From Hypericibacter terrae (GTDB taxonomy: Bacteria > Pseudomonadota > Alphaproteobacteria > Dongiales > Dongiaceae), in the NCBI RefSeq assembly GCF_008728855.1, contig NZ_CP042906.1:2294001-2358000 (forward strand): DNA of 64,000 bases. Direction: 5' to 3'. The notes beneath the pieces were generated by a model that was given only the letters and a program-made list of their open reading frames with translations, was not told the DNA's origin and ran no database searches. Both the position numbers and the translations under genes were made by a program. Below are positions 42,763-51,780 of the stretch, piece after piece (position 1 is the first letter of the stretch; every line of letters starts with the position of its first letter).

Positions 42763-43308
42763 ATGTCATCGGCAGAATCAGCGTTGGTCGTCCTGGTACC
42801 GGACGCCGAGCCGTTGGTGGATTCCTTTCGACAAAAGTACGACCCTTCTGCCGCGGAGGGCATACCGGCCCACATCACAATATTGTACCCGTTCCTGTCA
42901 CCCGACCGAATCGATACGGCAGTGCTCGGCTTTCTTCGACAATGCTTTGCGCGCGTTGCTCCGTTTCGCTTTTCCCTCGCGAAGACGGAGCGGCTCGCTG
43001 CAGAAGTCCTGTATTTGGCACCAGATCCCGCCGAGCCGTTTCGCGAACTGACTTTGGCCGTCTGGAATCGGTATCCGCAGACGCCGCCCTACGGCGGAAA
43101 GCATACTAACATCGTGCCGCACCTGACCGTTGCCCAACTTGCAGACGAGCGGGAATTGGACCGAGTTGCCGAGGAGTTCGCGAAAGCATCTCCGGAAAAG
43201 CTGCCGATCCATGCAGCAGCGACCGAAGTCGCGTTGATGGATAACAAATCGGGCCGGTGGCAGGTCCGCGCCAGCCTGGGGCTGGGCGGATCGATCGAAA
43301 ACCTATAA
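42763..43308 (+). CDS. 2H phosphoesterase (2'-5' RNA ligase-like)
   Basis: The 181-residue protein has the two HxT motifs of the family, HITILYPF and HLTVAQL, placed on either side of a compact fold. Members hydrolyse or ligate cyclic phosphates in RNA or small molecules. Start ATG 42763 is chosen with GAGGAG upstream. Base composition is a little lower in GC than neighbours. Confidence 0.8.
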   Translation: MSSAESALVVLVPDAEPLVDSFRQKYDPSAAEGIPAHITILYPFLSPDRIDTAVLGFLRQCFARVAPFRFSLAKTERLAAEVLYLAPDPAEPFRELTLAVWNRYPQTPPYGGKHTNIVPHLTVAQLADERELDRVAEEFAKASPEKLPIHAAATEVALMDNKSGRWQVRASLGLGGSIENL

Positions 43309-43346
43309 GCCGCACCAGCTCAACCAAGCATATTCGTCCCGCTGGT

Positions 43347-44759
43347 CTAGGACGCGCGTGCGGTGACCTGTGCCGCCGGCACCGGAATCAGCCGTGCCGC
43401 CAGCTGCTCGCAGGTCACCCGGATATCGGGAACGGCGACGATCTCCCAGAAGGTGCCCTTGGTGATCGGGCCGATCGCGAAGAGATCGGTGGCGGCTCTG
43501 CCGTTGCGCCCGACGACCGCGCCGTCCGGCTCGACCTCGATCCCGAGCCGCAGCGGATCGGGACGGATCCGCCCCTCGCGCAGGAGCTGGCGCAGCAGCG
43601 GCTGATCGATCTTGGTGCAATCGGTGCGCGGGCCCGAGCAGTCGATGATGCGATCGACCACCAGCGAGAGCGGCGGCAGGCCGCCGCGCGGCGCCACGGT
43701 CACGGCGAATCCTCCGGGCCGGCGGTCCTTGCTGGCGATGCGTCCGGTCAGGAGGCGAAGCTGGCCGCTGTCGCGGGCCTCGAGGATGCGCTCCATGATC
43801 TGCGGCGCGGTGCGGTGACGATGGACATCCCACCAGGGCCGGAGATGACGCAGGAACCGCGCCCGTTCCCGAAGCGACAGCTCCTGCCAGAGCCGTTGCG
43901 TGTGCGGGCGAAGCCCGTCGATCACCACGCGCCAGCCTCGGCCTTGCGCTTCGGCTTCCCGGCAGGTCGCGCGCACCAGGCGCAGGAGTTTTACCAGGGA
44001 GGTTCCGCGCGGGGCTTCCTCGAACACCCAGGGGGCGGGGAGCGCGCCGCCTTGCGTGCGCAGATGGACGCGCGGCAGCAGGCCCCGGCGCGAGAGCGCA
44101 TAGATCGGTCCGCGATGACCCCGATCGAGCAGCGAGATCACCGTATCGATCATGGTGAGGCCCGTGCCCAGAGTCAGCACAGCGCGGTCCGGCGCGAGGC
44201 CGGCGAGCGCGTTCGCGTCCCAGGGATCGCCGTGATAGCCCGGCGTCGAGCCCGCGGGCGGGAAATTTCCGATCGCCAGCACCGCCTCGTCGACCGCGAG
44301 CCTGCGGCCCATTGCCAGCTCCACCTCCCAGCCACGGTCCCGGCGATGCAGGGCCACGGCCTCGTCGGTCACGAGATCGAGCTGCCGGCTGCGGCCTTCG
44401 CGCCAGATCCGGTCGCCCAGCAGATGCTGGATGTAGCGGCCGAAGAGGCCGCGCGGGACGAAGCCCGTCGGCCCCGGCGGCTCGGCCAGCTGTGCCAGCT
44501 CTTCGGCCTGCAGGCCGCGCAGCCACTCGACGAAATGCGAGGGCCGCTCCGAGAACGCGCTCATATTGCCGGCCCGCACATTCAGCAGATGATTCGAGTT
44601 GCCGGTCGAGTAGGCGAGCCCGAGCCCGAAGCGGCGATTGCGCTCGATCAGGAGAATGCGGTCCTGCGGACCGCAGCGGTTGAGAAGATGAAAGGCGAGC
44701 AGCGATCCGCTGAACCCGCCGCCGACGATCGCGATGGTCTTGCCTTCTTGGCCGGCCAT
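43347..44759 (-). CDS. FAD/NAD(P)-binding protein, NAD_binding_9 type
   Basis: The 470-residue protein has an N-terminal dinucleotide fold IAIVGGGFSGSLLAFHLL, the RNRRFGLGLAYST stretch and a second nucleotide region AVLTLGTGLTMIDTVISL. This is the hydroxyacylglutathione-independent FAD-NAD(P) type found beside sulfur- or nitrogen-compound oxygenases. Start ATG 44757-44759 follows AAGGGG. It is 29 nt downstream of a TauD-like dioxygenase gene in the same direction, so the two probably make one operon. The exact reaction is unknown. Confidence 0.82.
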   Translation of the reverse strand: MAGQEGKTIAIVGGGFSGSLLAFHLLNRCGPQDRILLIERNRRFGLGLAYSTGNSNHLLNVRAGNMSAFSERPSHFVEWLRGLQAEELAQLAEPPGPTGFVPRGLFGRYIQHLLGDRIWREGRSRQLDLVTDEAVALHRRDRGWEVELAMGRRLAVDEAVLAIGNFPPAGSTPGYHGDPWDANALAGLAPDRAVLTLGTGLTMIDTVISLLDRGHRGPIYALSRRGLLPRVHLRTQGGALPAPWVFEEAPRGTSLVKLLRLVRATCREAEAQGRGWRVVIDGLRPHTQRLWQELSLRERARFLRHLRPWWDVHRHRTAPQIMERILEARDSGQLRLLTGRIASKDRRPGGFAVTVAPRGGLPPLSLVVDRIIDCSGPRTDCTKIDQPLLRQLLREGRIRPDPLRLGIEVEPDGAVVGRNGRAATDLFAIGPITKGTFWEIVAVPDIRVTCEQLAARLIPVPAAQVTARAS

Positions 44760-44788
44760 GGCAGCACCCCTTGGAGTCGGTGGAAGGA

Positions 44789-45643
44789 TCAGCGCGGACG
44801 GTCGCCGAGGATCGTGGCGCGGTGCATCACGCGGCGGTGCGGCAGATAGTCGGCCAGCGCGTAATGCTGGGTGCAGCGGTTGTCCCACATCGCGACCGTG
44901 TTCGGCTTCCAGCGATGGCGCACAGTGAATTCCGGCCGCGCGACGTGGGTGAAGATATAGCGCAGCAGGCTTTCGCTCTCGCCGCGGGTGAGCTCGTTGA
45001 TATGGGTGGTGAAGCCCTCATTGACGAACAGGCCCTTGCGCCCGGTCTGGGGATGGGTGCGGACCACCGGATGGACGACGGGGCGATGGGTCGCGCGCGT
45101 CCGCAGCCATTTCGCCTCGTCGTCGGGAGTCGTCGCATAGCGCGAGCGAGGGAACGACTTCTCGAAATCGTGGGTCGCGGTCAGCCCGTCGAGAAGGGTG
45201 CGCATCGAGGTCGAGAGCGTCTCGTAAGCCGCGATGCTGTTCGACCAGATCGTGTCGCCGCCGAGGGGCGGGAGCTGCTTGGCATAGAGCACAGCGCCCA
45301 GCGGCGGCGTCTCGATGAAGGTCACGTCGGTGTGCCAAGTGTCGTTGTCCGGCGGGTTGCCTTCATGGGTGTCAAGCACCAGGACCTCGGGCGTGCCTTC
45401 GACCGTCGGATAGATCGGGTGGATATGAAGCTTGCCGAACCGCGCAGCGAAATCGCGATGCTGGTCGGGCGTGAGGTTCTGGTCCTCGAAGAAGATGACT
45501 TTATGGGCCAGGAGGGCCTGCTCGATCCGGGCCTGGTTCTGGGCATCCAGGGGCCGGGCCAGGTTGACGCCGTCGATGACGGCACCGATGGCGGGGCTGA
45601 GGGGCGTCACGGTCAGACGGCGGGCCAGAAGGATGTGGTTCAT
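44789..45643 (-). CDS. TauD-family 2-oxoglutarate dioxygenase
   Basis: The 284-residue protein has the facial triad HTD (H104, D106; WHTDVTF) and a distal His260 in [10 protein letters not shown], then Arg in HRATILGD for 2-oxoglutarate. TauD relatives release sulfite from taurine or alkyl sulfonates, or oxidise herbicide ethers and alkyl sulfates. It begins after GGGAGC and is divergent from the LysR gene at 45822, which probably controls it. It is followed by the flavoprotein gene. Confidence 0.9.
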   Translation of the reverse strand: MNHILLARRLTVTPLSPAIGAVIDGVNLARPLDAQNQARIEQALLAHKVIFFEDQNLTPDQHRDFAARFGKLHIHPIYPTVEGTPEVLVLDTHEGNPPDNDTWHTDVTFIETPPLGAVLYAKQLPPLGGDTIWSNSIAAYETLSTSMRTLLDGLTATHDFEKSFPRSRYATTPDDEAKWLRTRATHRPVVHPVVRTHPQTGRKGLFVNEGFTTHINELTRGESESLLRYIFTHVARPEFTVRHRWKPNTVAMWDNRCTQHYALADYLPHRRVMHRATILGDRPR

Positions 45644-45821
45644 CGGAAGCTCCCGTTGGCGTGGGTGAAATCGACCCCGGCTTAAGCGGACGGTTCCCCT
45701 TGGCGGCCCTGGTGAAATCGAGCTTGAGCCTGGGAATCCGTCTTTGGCCTTGCCCTTCTTTTTAATCACTACTAAACTGATCGGCAATTAAGAGATTCTT
45801 TCGGATAGCGGGAGGTTCACG

Positions 45822-46913
45822 ATGGCTGCTGGTTCCCGACGCCTTCCCTCGCTCAACGCCCTCCGGGCCTTTTGGGCGGCAGCCCGCCACGGCAGCCTGG
45901 TTCAGGCCGCGGGGGAGCTCCATGTCACGGCCGCGGCTGTCAGCCAGCAGGTCCGGCTTCTCGAAGATTCCCTGGGGGTTCCGCTGTTCGAGCGGACCAA
46001 GAAGGGGCTGGTCCTGACCGAAACCGGCTCCCGGATTCTGCCCGGCATCGACGATGCCTTCGGGCAGCTCCATGACACCTTGGCCTTGCTGGATGCCGGC
46101 AGCGAGGATGAAGGCTCGCTCACGATTTCCGTGGCGCCGTCCTTCGCCACGAAATGGTTACTGCCGCGCCTCAGCCGTTTCATGGCGCGCCATCCGGGCA
46201 TCGAGGTGAACGTCAAGGCGAGCGCCGACCTCACCGATTTCGAGACCGACCGCATCGATCTGGCGATTCGCTATGGCCGCGGTGGCTATCCGGGGCTGAC
46301 GGCGGAGCAGTTTCTGCGCGACCGGCTGTTCCCGGTCTGCAGTCCGGCCCTCGTCGCACGCCACGAGCCCGGCGACCTGGCGCAGTTTCTCCAGACCGTG
46401 ACGCTGCTTCATGACGACAGCAGCGACCAGCACAAGGCCTTTCCGGGCTGGAAGATGTGGCTCAAGGCGGCCGGCATCGACGATGTCGTCGACTGGCGCA
46501 AGGGCCCGCATTTCGATCATTCGGTCCTGGCGATCGAGGCGGCGCTCGCCGGCCTGGGCGTGGCGCTGGCGGCGCCCTCGCTGGTCGGCGCGGATATCGA
46601 CGCCGGACGGCTGGTGCGGTTGCCGGGCAAGGCGATGGAGATGGAGTTCGCCTATTTCCTCGTCTATCCGCCCAATCGCGCCTCCTCGCCGAAATTGCAG
46701 GCGATGCGACAATGGATCTTCGACGAGCTCACCGGCAGCGACGACACCATCGCCGGCGCCGAGGTCGTGGTCACGCCCGATGCGGTGTTCGATCAGTCCG
46801 GGATGGCGGCCGCCGGAATCTCGCCCGTGGCGCGGCGCGGCTTGCGCAGCAGCAGCAAGAGCGGGGCCGCGAGCAACGTCACCCACATCATCAGCAGGAA
46901 ATCGTCCACATAG
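45822..46913 (+). CDS. LysR-family regulator with extended C-terminus
   Basis: The 363-residue protein has a winged helix (LNALRAFWAAARHGSLVQAA, TAAAVSQQVRLLEDSLGVPLFERTK) and a GcvA-like effector domain (SLTISVAPSFATKWLLPRL, IDLAIRYGRGGYPGL). Members are usually about 300 residues; here the last 40 or so residues (SGMAAAGISPVARRGLRSSS onward) have a composition unlike the family and run 121 nt into the opposite MFS gene, suggesting loss of an earlier stop. It is divergent from the TauD operon, its likely target. The 178-nt gap between them would hold the shared promoter. Confidence 0.85.
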   Translation: MAAGSRRLPSLNALRAFWAAARHGSLVQAAGELHVTAAAVSQQVRLLEDSLGVPLFERTKKGLVLTETGSRILPGIDDAFGQLHDTLALLDAGSEDEGSLTISVAPSFATKWLLPRLSRFMARHPGIEVNVKASADLTDFETDRIDLAIRYGRGGYPGLTAEQFLRDRLFPVCSPALVARHEPGDLAQFLQTVTLLHDDSSDQHKAFPGWKMWLKAAGIDDVVDWRKGPHFDHSVLAIEAALAGLGVALAAPSLVGADIDAGRLVRLPGKAMEMEFAYFLVYPPNRASSPKLQAMRQWIFDELTGSDDTIAGAEVVVTPDAVFDQSGMAAAGISPVARRGLRSSSKSGAASNVTHIISRKSST

Positions 46914-48361
46914 GCGATGGCCGAGGCCTGGCGCGTCACCTCGCTATTCAGGGCAGCGATGCCGGTCTGCGTCGCCGGCGACCAGAAGGACGGCAGCCAG
47001 GGCGACTGCATCATCATGCCGTAGGGCGTGACCTGCTCCGCGATCTCGGAATGCACGATCTGGGTGTTGCGCGACAGCATCGCGATCACGACCGAGATGC
47101 CGATCGAGCTGCCGACATTGCGCATCAGGCTGAAGAGGCCGGCGGCCTCGGTGCGGTAGCGCGGCGCCAGCGTCGAGAAGGTGATCGTGCTCAAGGGCAC
47201 GAAGATGAAGCCCAGCCCCAGCCCCTGGATGACGCCGCTCTCGATCAGCGTGTATTGCGACACGTCGGGCGTGAAGCCCGCCATCTGCCAGAGCGAATAG
47301 GCCGCGAGCGCCAGGCCGAAGGCGATCAGCGCACGCTGGTCGAACTTGTTGATCAGCCTGCCCACCACCATCATGGCGATCATCGTGCCGACGCCGCGCG
47401 GCGCCAGGATGAAGCCCGTGGTGATGACCGGGTAATCCATGAGGTTCTGCAAGTAGGGCGGCAGCAGCGCCATGGTCGCCAGCAGGATCACGCCCACCAT
47501 GAAGATGATGACCAGCCCGATCGAGAGATTGCGGTCATGGAAGATCGCGGGCTCGAGGAACGGGTGCTCGTGGGTGAAGGTCTGGACCAGGAACAGGGCG
47601 AAGCAGGTGCCCGCCACCACGGTCTCGATAATGATCTCGGTCGAGCCGAACCAGTCGAGCAGCTCGCCGCGGTCGAGCATCATCTGCAAAGCGCCGATCG
47701 CGATGCTGAGCATGGCGAAACCGAAAATATCGAAGCGGCGCTTATGGTCGCGCTCGGTCTCGGGCAGGAAGGCCATGATGCCCAGAAGCGCCAGGATGCC
47801 GAAGGGCAGGTTGATGTAGAAGACCCAGCGCCAGTTGTAGATCTCGGTCAGGTAGCCGCCGAGCGTCGGGCCCAGGATCGGGCCCACCATCACGCCCACG
47901 CCCCAGAGCGCCATGGCCTGGCCATGCTTCTCGCGCGGATAGGTATCGAGCAGCACCGATTGCGAAAGCGGGACGAGGGCAGCTCCGAAGACGCCTTGCA
48001 GCAGCCGGAACACCACCATCTCCTCGAGCGAGGTGGCGATGCCGCAGAGCATCGAGGCCACGGTGAAGCCGCTGACGGCCCACATGAAGAGGCGCTTGCG
48101 GCCGAACTTGGCCGCGAGCACGCCGGTCGGCGGCGTCATGATCGCCGCCGCCACGATATAGGAGGTCAGCACCCAGGAGATCTGGTCCTGGGTGGCCGAC
48201 AGGCTGCCCTGCATATGCGGGAGCGCGACATTGGCGATGGTCGTGTCGAGCGCCTGCATGATGGTCGCGAGCATCACGCAGACGGTGATGAACCCGACAT
48301 GGCCGATCCGCCCGGCGGGCGCAGCGGCCGCGCCGGCAGAACCGGCGGCGGCGCTGCTCAT
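46793..48361 (-). CDS. emrB: DHA2-family multidrug efflux protein (EmrB-like)
   Basis: The 522-residue protein has 14 predicted membrane helices and the DHA2 motifs VMLATIMQALDTTIANVALP, SWVLTSYIVAAAIMTPPTG, GRKRLFMW and a later GPILGPTLGGYL. It exports drugs or toxic organics by proton antiport, coupled to the adjacent membrane-fusion protein. It overlaps the EmrA gene stop by 4 nt and its 3' end overlaps the LysR gene by 121 nt on the other strand. Confidence 0.93.
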   Translation of the reverse strand: MSSAAAGSAGAAAAPAGRIGHVGFITVCVMLATIMQALDTTIANVALPHMQGSLSATQDQISWVLTSYIVAAAIMTPPTGVLAAKFGRKRLFMWAVSGFTVASMLCGIATSLEEMVVFRLLQGVFGAALVPLSQSVLLDTYPREKHGQAMALWGVGVMVGPILGPTLGGYLTEIYNWRWVFYINLPFGILALLGIMAFLPETERDHKRRFDIFGFAMLSIAIGALQMMLDRGELLDWFGSTEIIIETVVAGTCFALFLVQTFTHEHPFLEPAIFHDRNLSIGLVIIFMVGVILLATMALLPPYLQNLMDYPVITTGFILAPRGVGTMIAMMVVGRLINKFDQRALIAFGLALAAYSLWQMAGFTPDVSQYTLIESGVIQGLGLGFIFVPLSTITFSTLAPRYRTEAAGLFSLMRNVGSSIGISVVIAMLSRNTQIVHSEIAEQVTPYGMMMQSPWLPSFWSPATQTGIAALNSEVTRQASAIAYVDDFLLMMWVTLLAAPLLLLLRKPRRATGEIPAAAIPD

Positions 48362-49524
48362 TGAGAAACTCCGCTATCGGCGCCGACCCACGCCAGGGCC
48401 GAGCGGACGACGCTCGGCAGCAGGCGGTGATGCTGCGTGTCGATATCGACCAGCACGCTCATGCCGGACTTCAAGGCGGGCAGGTCGTCGTTGGGCTGCA
48501 GCACCAATCGGACCGGAATGCGCTGCACCACCTTGACCCAATTGCCGGAGGAGTTCTGCGGCGGAAGGATGCTGAATTCGGCGCCCGTGGCGGCGCCGAT
48601 GCTGTCCACGACGGCGGGAAACTCGACGCCCGGATAGGTGTCAACCGTGATCGTCGCCTTGTCGCCAGGCTTCACATAGGTGAGGTCCGTCTCCTTCATG
48701 TTGGCTTCGATCCACAGCGAATCCGCAGCGACCAGGCTGAAGGCGGGGGCACCCTTGTTCACATAGTCGCCGGGCCGCAGGTGATCGACCATGCTGACGA
48801 TGCCGGCGATGGGGGCGAGCACCGTGGCCCGCTTGAGATCGAGCGCCGCCTGGTTGACCTGGGCCAGCGCCGCCAGATATTGCGGATGATTCTCCGGCGC
48901 GATGTCCGGATCCCCGCCGAGTTCCGCCATGATGCGCTGAATATCCTGCTTCACGCTGCCGGCGGCGCTGATCGCGACCTGATACTGCGTTCGCGCCTGG
49001 TCGTAGTCGGATTCGGAGACGACATGCGTCTCCACCATCTTGGCGCGGCGCTTATATTCGCGCTCGGCGAAGTCGATCTGCGTCTGCGCGGACTGGAGAT
49101 CCTCCTGGCGCTGATGATAAGCGGCCTTGAGCGCGACGATGTTGTTGCGGACATTGTCGAGATTGGCCTGGGCCTGATCGAGGGCGATCTGCAGCGGCTC
49201 CTTGTCGAGCTCGAACAGAGGCTGACCGGCCGCGACCTGCTCGTTCTCATGGACCAGGACGTGGGTCACGCGGGCCGAGATGTCGGCGCTGACCGAGACC
49301 ATATGGGCGCGCACATAGGCATTGTCGGTCCCGACATAGCGGCCGCCGGTGACATAGATATAGCCGGCGACCAGCAGCACCAGCAGCGGAATCGCGGGCA
49401 GTAGGACGCGCCGCCAGAAACGGCGTCGGGCGAGGCGGCGCCGGGTGGCGGCTTCGCGTTGTGCCGCAATGACGTCTTCAGCGTCGTGGGGAGAGGAGAC
49501 GCTGCTATTGGATCCGTCAGGCAT
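48358..49524 (-). CDS. emrA: Membrane-fusion protein of the efflux pump (EmrA-like)
   Basis: The 388-residue protein has one N-terminal membrane helix (LLPAIPLLVLLVAGYIYV), a lipoyl-like half (NEQVAAGQPLFELDKEPL), a coiled-coil hairpin (LKAAYHQRQEDLQSAQTQID) and the beta-barrel MKETDLTYVKPGDKATI. It links the EmrB transporter to the outer membrane. It overlaps the MarR gene by 8 nt and the EmrB gene by 4 nt, one operon. Confidence 0.93.
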   Translation of the reverse strand: MPDGSNSSVSSPHDAEDVIAAQREAATRRRLARRRFWRRVLLPAIPLLVLLVAGYIYVTGGRYVGTDNAYVRAHMVSVSADISARVTHVLVHENEQVAAGQPLFELDKEPLQIALDQAQANLDNVRNNIVALKAAYHQRQEDLQSAQTQIDFAEREYKRRAKMVETHVVSESDYDQARTQYQVAISAAGSVKQDIQRIMAELGGDPDIAPENHPQYLAALAQVNQAALDLKRATVLAPIAGIVSMVDHLRPGDYVNKGAPAFSLVAADSLWIEANMKETDLTYVKPGDKATITVDTYPGVEFPAVVDSIGAATGAEFSILPPQNSSGNWVKVVQRIPVRLVLQPNDDLPALKSGMSVLVDIDTQHHRLLPSVVRSALAWVGADSGVSQ

Positions 49525-50014
49525 GATTCACGGCCACTTCGGGTTCTGCCGCACCGTTCGTCGTTTTCTCGGCGGCGAGGTCGCGGCTGGTGAGATTGGC
49601 CCGCACCTTGATGAGGGCCTCGATGAGAAAGTCCTGCTCCCGTTCGTCGATGCCGGCTAGCGCGACGGCGCGGGTCTCCGCGGCCAGCGCCATCAGCTGG
49701 TCGAGCACGGGTCGCGCCTTGTCCTTCAGGAACAGCTGGCGGGCACGGCGGTCGTCCGGATCGGGCCGGCGCTCGACCCAGCCCGCGGCTTCCAACCGGT
49801 CGAGCAGGCGAACCAGCGTGATCGGTTCGAGCTCGAGCGTGTCGGCGACAGAGGCCTGGTTCGAGCCTTCGTTGCGCTTGAGATGCGCCAGCACCGACCA
49901 TTGAGCGCGCGTGAGCCCCAGGCTTCGGGCGCGGCGATCGAAATCGCGCCGCAGGAGACGGGCCGCGTCATAGAGCAGAAAACCGAAACTGCGTTCGGGA
50001 TTGTATCCGGTCAT
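49517..50014 (-). CDS. MarR-family repressor of the efflux operon
   Basis: The 165-residue protein has the MarR winged helix (LTRAQWSVLAHLKRNEGSNQ, ITLVRLLDRLEAAGWVERRPDPDDRRARQ) and helical ends for dimerisation. It probably represses the operon and releases DNA when a drug binds. A perfect 28-bp palindrome lies 20 nt before its start, a strong candidate operator. It is translationally coupled to the EmrA gene. Confidence 0.93.
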   Translation of the reverse strand: MTGYNPERSFGFLLYDAARLLRRDFDRRARSLGLTRAQWSVLAHLKRNEGSNQASVADTLELEPITLVRLLDRLEAAGWVERRPDPDDRRARQLFLKDKARPVLDQLMALAAETRAVALAGIDEREQDFLIEALIKVRANLTSRDLAAEKTTNGAAEPEVAVNHA

Positions 50015-50033
50015 GCAGGGGATCCTTGGTGAA

Positions 50034-50061
50034 GCATATTATGAGTGTGCTCATAATATGC
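50034..50061. promoter_or_regulatory. Perfect 28-bp palindromic MarR operator
   Basis: The 12-base arms GCATATTATGAG and CTCATAATATGC are exact reverse complements around a 4-base TGTG centre. The A/T-rich arms also supply -10-like sequences, so a bound repressor would block transcription directly. It stands 20 nt upstream of the MarR start and 220 nt from modA in the other direction. Confidence 0.85.
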
Positions 50062-50280
50062 CATCATGAAAGTTTCAAGAGAAATCATAGTTATCCATAA
50101 TAAACAGTCACGTATGGGATTCCTGCCACCCGCCGCCGAACCGCATCGACGCCCCGTTATGTAAAGGAGCTGCCATTTTTGCGGGGAGGGGGGCCGGGGA
50201 TCCCGCCGTCGTTATTCCCAACCGGCTACAACGTGCGATATGGTCGCGCAGCTATATGGAACCTCAAAGGGGGATCGAGC

Positions 50281-51075
50281 ATGCCGTTGCGGAGTGAGAA
50301 TCGTCGCCGGTTCGTGGCGTCGCTGATGGCCGGCGTTGTTGCGGTGGGTTTGACGGTCGCGCCGGTCGTGGCGTGGGCCGCCGATCCGGTGATCTTCGCC
50401 GCCGCCAGCCTCAAGAATGCGCTGGATGATGTGGCCAAGGCCTACGAAGCCAAGACCGGCCACAAGGTGACGATCTCCTATGCCGGCAGCTCCGCGCTGG
50501 CGAAACAGATCGAGCAGGGGGCGCCCGCCGACATCTTCATCTCGGCCGATCTCGATTGGATGGATTACCTCGCCAACAAGAATCTCATCAGGAACGACAC
50601 CCGCCGCAATCTGCTGGGCAACACGCTCGTGCTGGTGGCGCCCGCCGACAGCAGCGTCTCGCTCAAGATCGCGCCGGGTTTCGACCTGGCGAAGGCGCTG
50701 GGCGACGGCAGGCTCGCGGTGGCCGATCCGGCGTCGGTGCCGGCCGGCAAATATGCCAAGGCGTCGCTGGAAAAGCTGGGCGCGTGGGACAGCGTGAAGG
50801 ACAAGCTGGCCCAGGCCGAGAATGTCCGGGCCGCGCTCGCCTTCATCGCCCAGGGCGAGGCGCCGCTCGGCATCGTCTATCAGACCGACGCGACCGCCGA
50901 GCCCAAGGTCAAGGTCGTGGACACCTTCCCCGCCGACAGCCACGCGCCGATCATCTATCCTGTCGCCCAGACGGCCTCCTCGACCAACCCCGACGCAGCC
51001 GCTTTCCTGCAGTTCCTGGGGACCGAGGACGCCCACAAGCTGTTCGAGGGGCAGGGCTTCGAGGTCCTGAAATAG
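50281..51075 (+). CDS. modA: Molybdate-binding protein ModA
   Basis: The 264-residue periplasmic protein has a signal peptide (about 1-33) and the ModA pattern: [60 protein letters not shown] and [12 protein letters not shown]. It captures molybdate for the ModBC transporter. The gene starts the modABC operon, with 6 nt to modB. Molybdate supply is relevant to the molybdenum hydroxylase encoded at 17-20 kb. Confidence 0.94.
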   Translation: MPLRSENRRRFVASLMAGVVAVGLTVAPVVAWAADPVIFAAASLKNALDDVAKAYEAKTGHKVTISYAGSSALAKQIEQGAPADIFISADLDWMDYLANKNLIRNDTRRNLLGNTLVLVAPADSSVSLKIAPGFDLAKALGDGRLAVADPASVPAGKYAKASLEKLGAWDSVKDKLAQAENVRAALAFIAQGEAPLGIVYQTDATAEPKVKVVDTFPADSHAPIIYPVAQTASSTNPDAAAFLQFLGTEDAHKLFEGQGFEVLK

Positions 51076-51081
51076 GCCAGA

Positions 51082-51780
51082 GTGTCGTTCTCCTTCAGTC
51101 CTGAAGAACTTGTCGCAATCGGCCTCAGCCTGAAGGTGGCTCTCTGGGCCGTGGTCGCCAGCACGCCGGTCGGCGTGCTGGTAGCCCTGCTGCTGGCGCG
51201 ATGCGAGTTCTGGGGCAAGTCGCTCGTCAATGGGCTGGTGCATCTGCCGCTGATCCTGCCGCCCGTGGTGACCGGCTACATCTTGCTGCTGCTGTTCGGA
51301 CGCCGCGGTCCCCTGGGCGAGTTTCTCGAAGCCAGCTTCGGGATCGTCTTCGCCTTCCGCTGGACCGGCGCCGCCCTCGCCGCGGCCGTGATGGGTTTTC
51401 CCTTCCTGGTGCGCGCCGTGCGGCTCTCGATCGAGGCGGTCGACCGGCGGCTTGAATCCGCGGCCGGCACCCTCGGCGCGCGGCCGGCCTGGGTGTTCCT
51501 CACGGTGACCCTGCCGCTCTCCGTGCCCGGCCTGCTCGCCGGCATGACCCTCATGTTCGGCAAGGCGCTCGGCGAGTTCGGCGCCACCATCACCTTCGTC
51601 TCCAACATCCCGGGCGAGACCCAGACGCTGCCGACGGCGATCTATGCCTTCACCCAAGTTCCGGGCGGAGAGGCGCAGGCACTGCGCCTGGTGCTGGTGT
51701 CGGTCGCCATCTCGCTTGCGGCTTTGATGCTGTCGGAAGTCTTCGCGCGTCGTCTGGCGCGCCGGGTCGTCGCCGCGTGA
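51082..51780 (+). CDS. modB: Molybdate ABC transporter permease ModB
   Basis: The 232-residue protein starts at a GTG and has five to six membrane helices with the EAA-type loop ESAAGTLGARPAWVFLTVTL and the ALGEFGATI motif typical of ModB. It overlaps the modC GTG start (GTGA). Confidence 0.94.
   Translation: MSFSFSPEELVAIGLSLKVALWAVVASTPVGVLVALLLARCEFWGKSLVNGLVHLPLILPPVVTGYILLLLFGRRGPLGEFLEASFGIVFAFRWTGAALAAAVMGFPFLVRAVRLSIEAVDRRLESAAGTLGARPAWVFLTVTLPLSVPGLLAGMTLMFGKALGEFGATITFVSNIPGETQTLPTAIYAFTQVPGGEAQALRLVLVSVAISLAALMLSEVFARRLARRVVAA

Noticed and set aside
50150-50270. Possible ModE box before modA
   Set aside because: TATAT-like stretches are present but I could not form a convincing dyad with the expected spacing.
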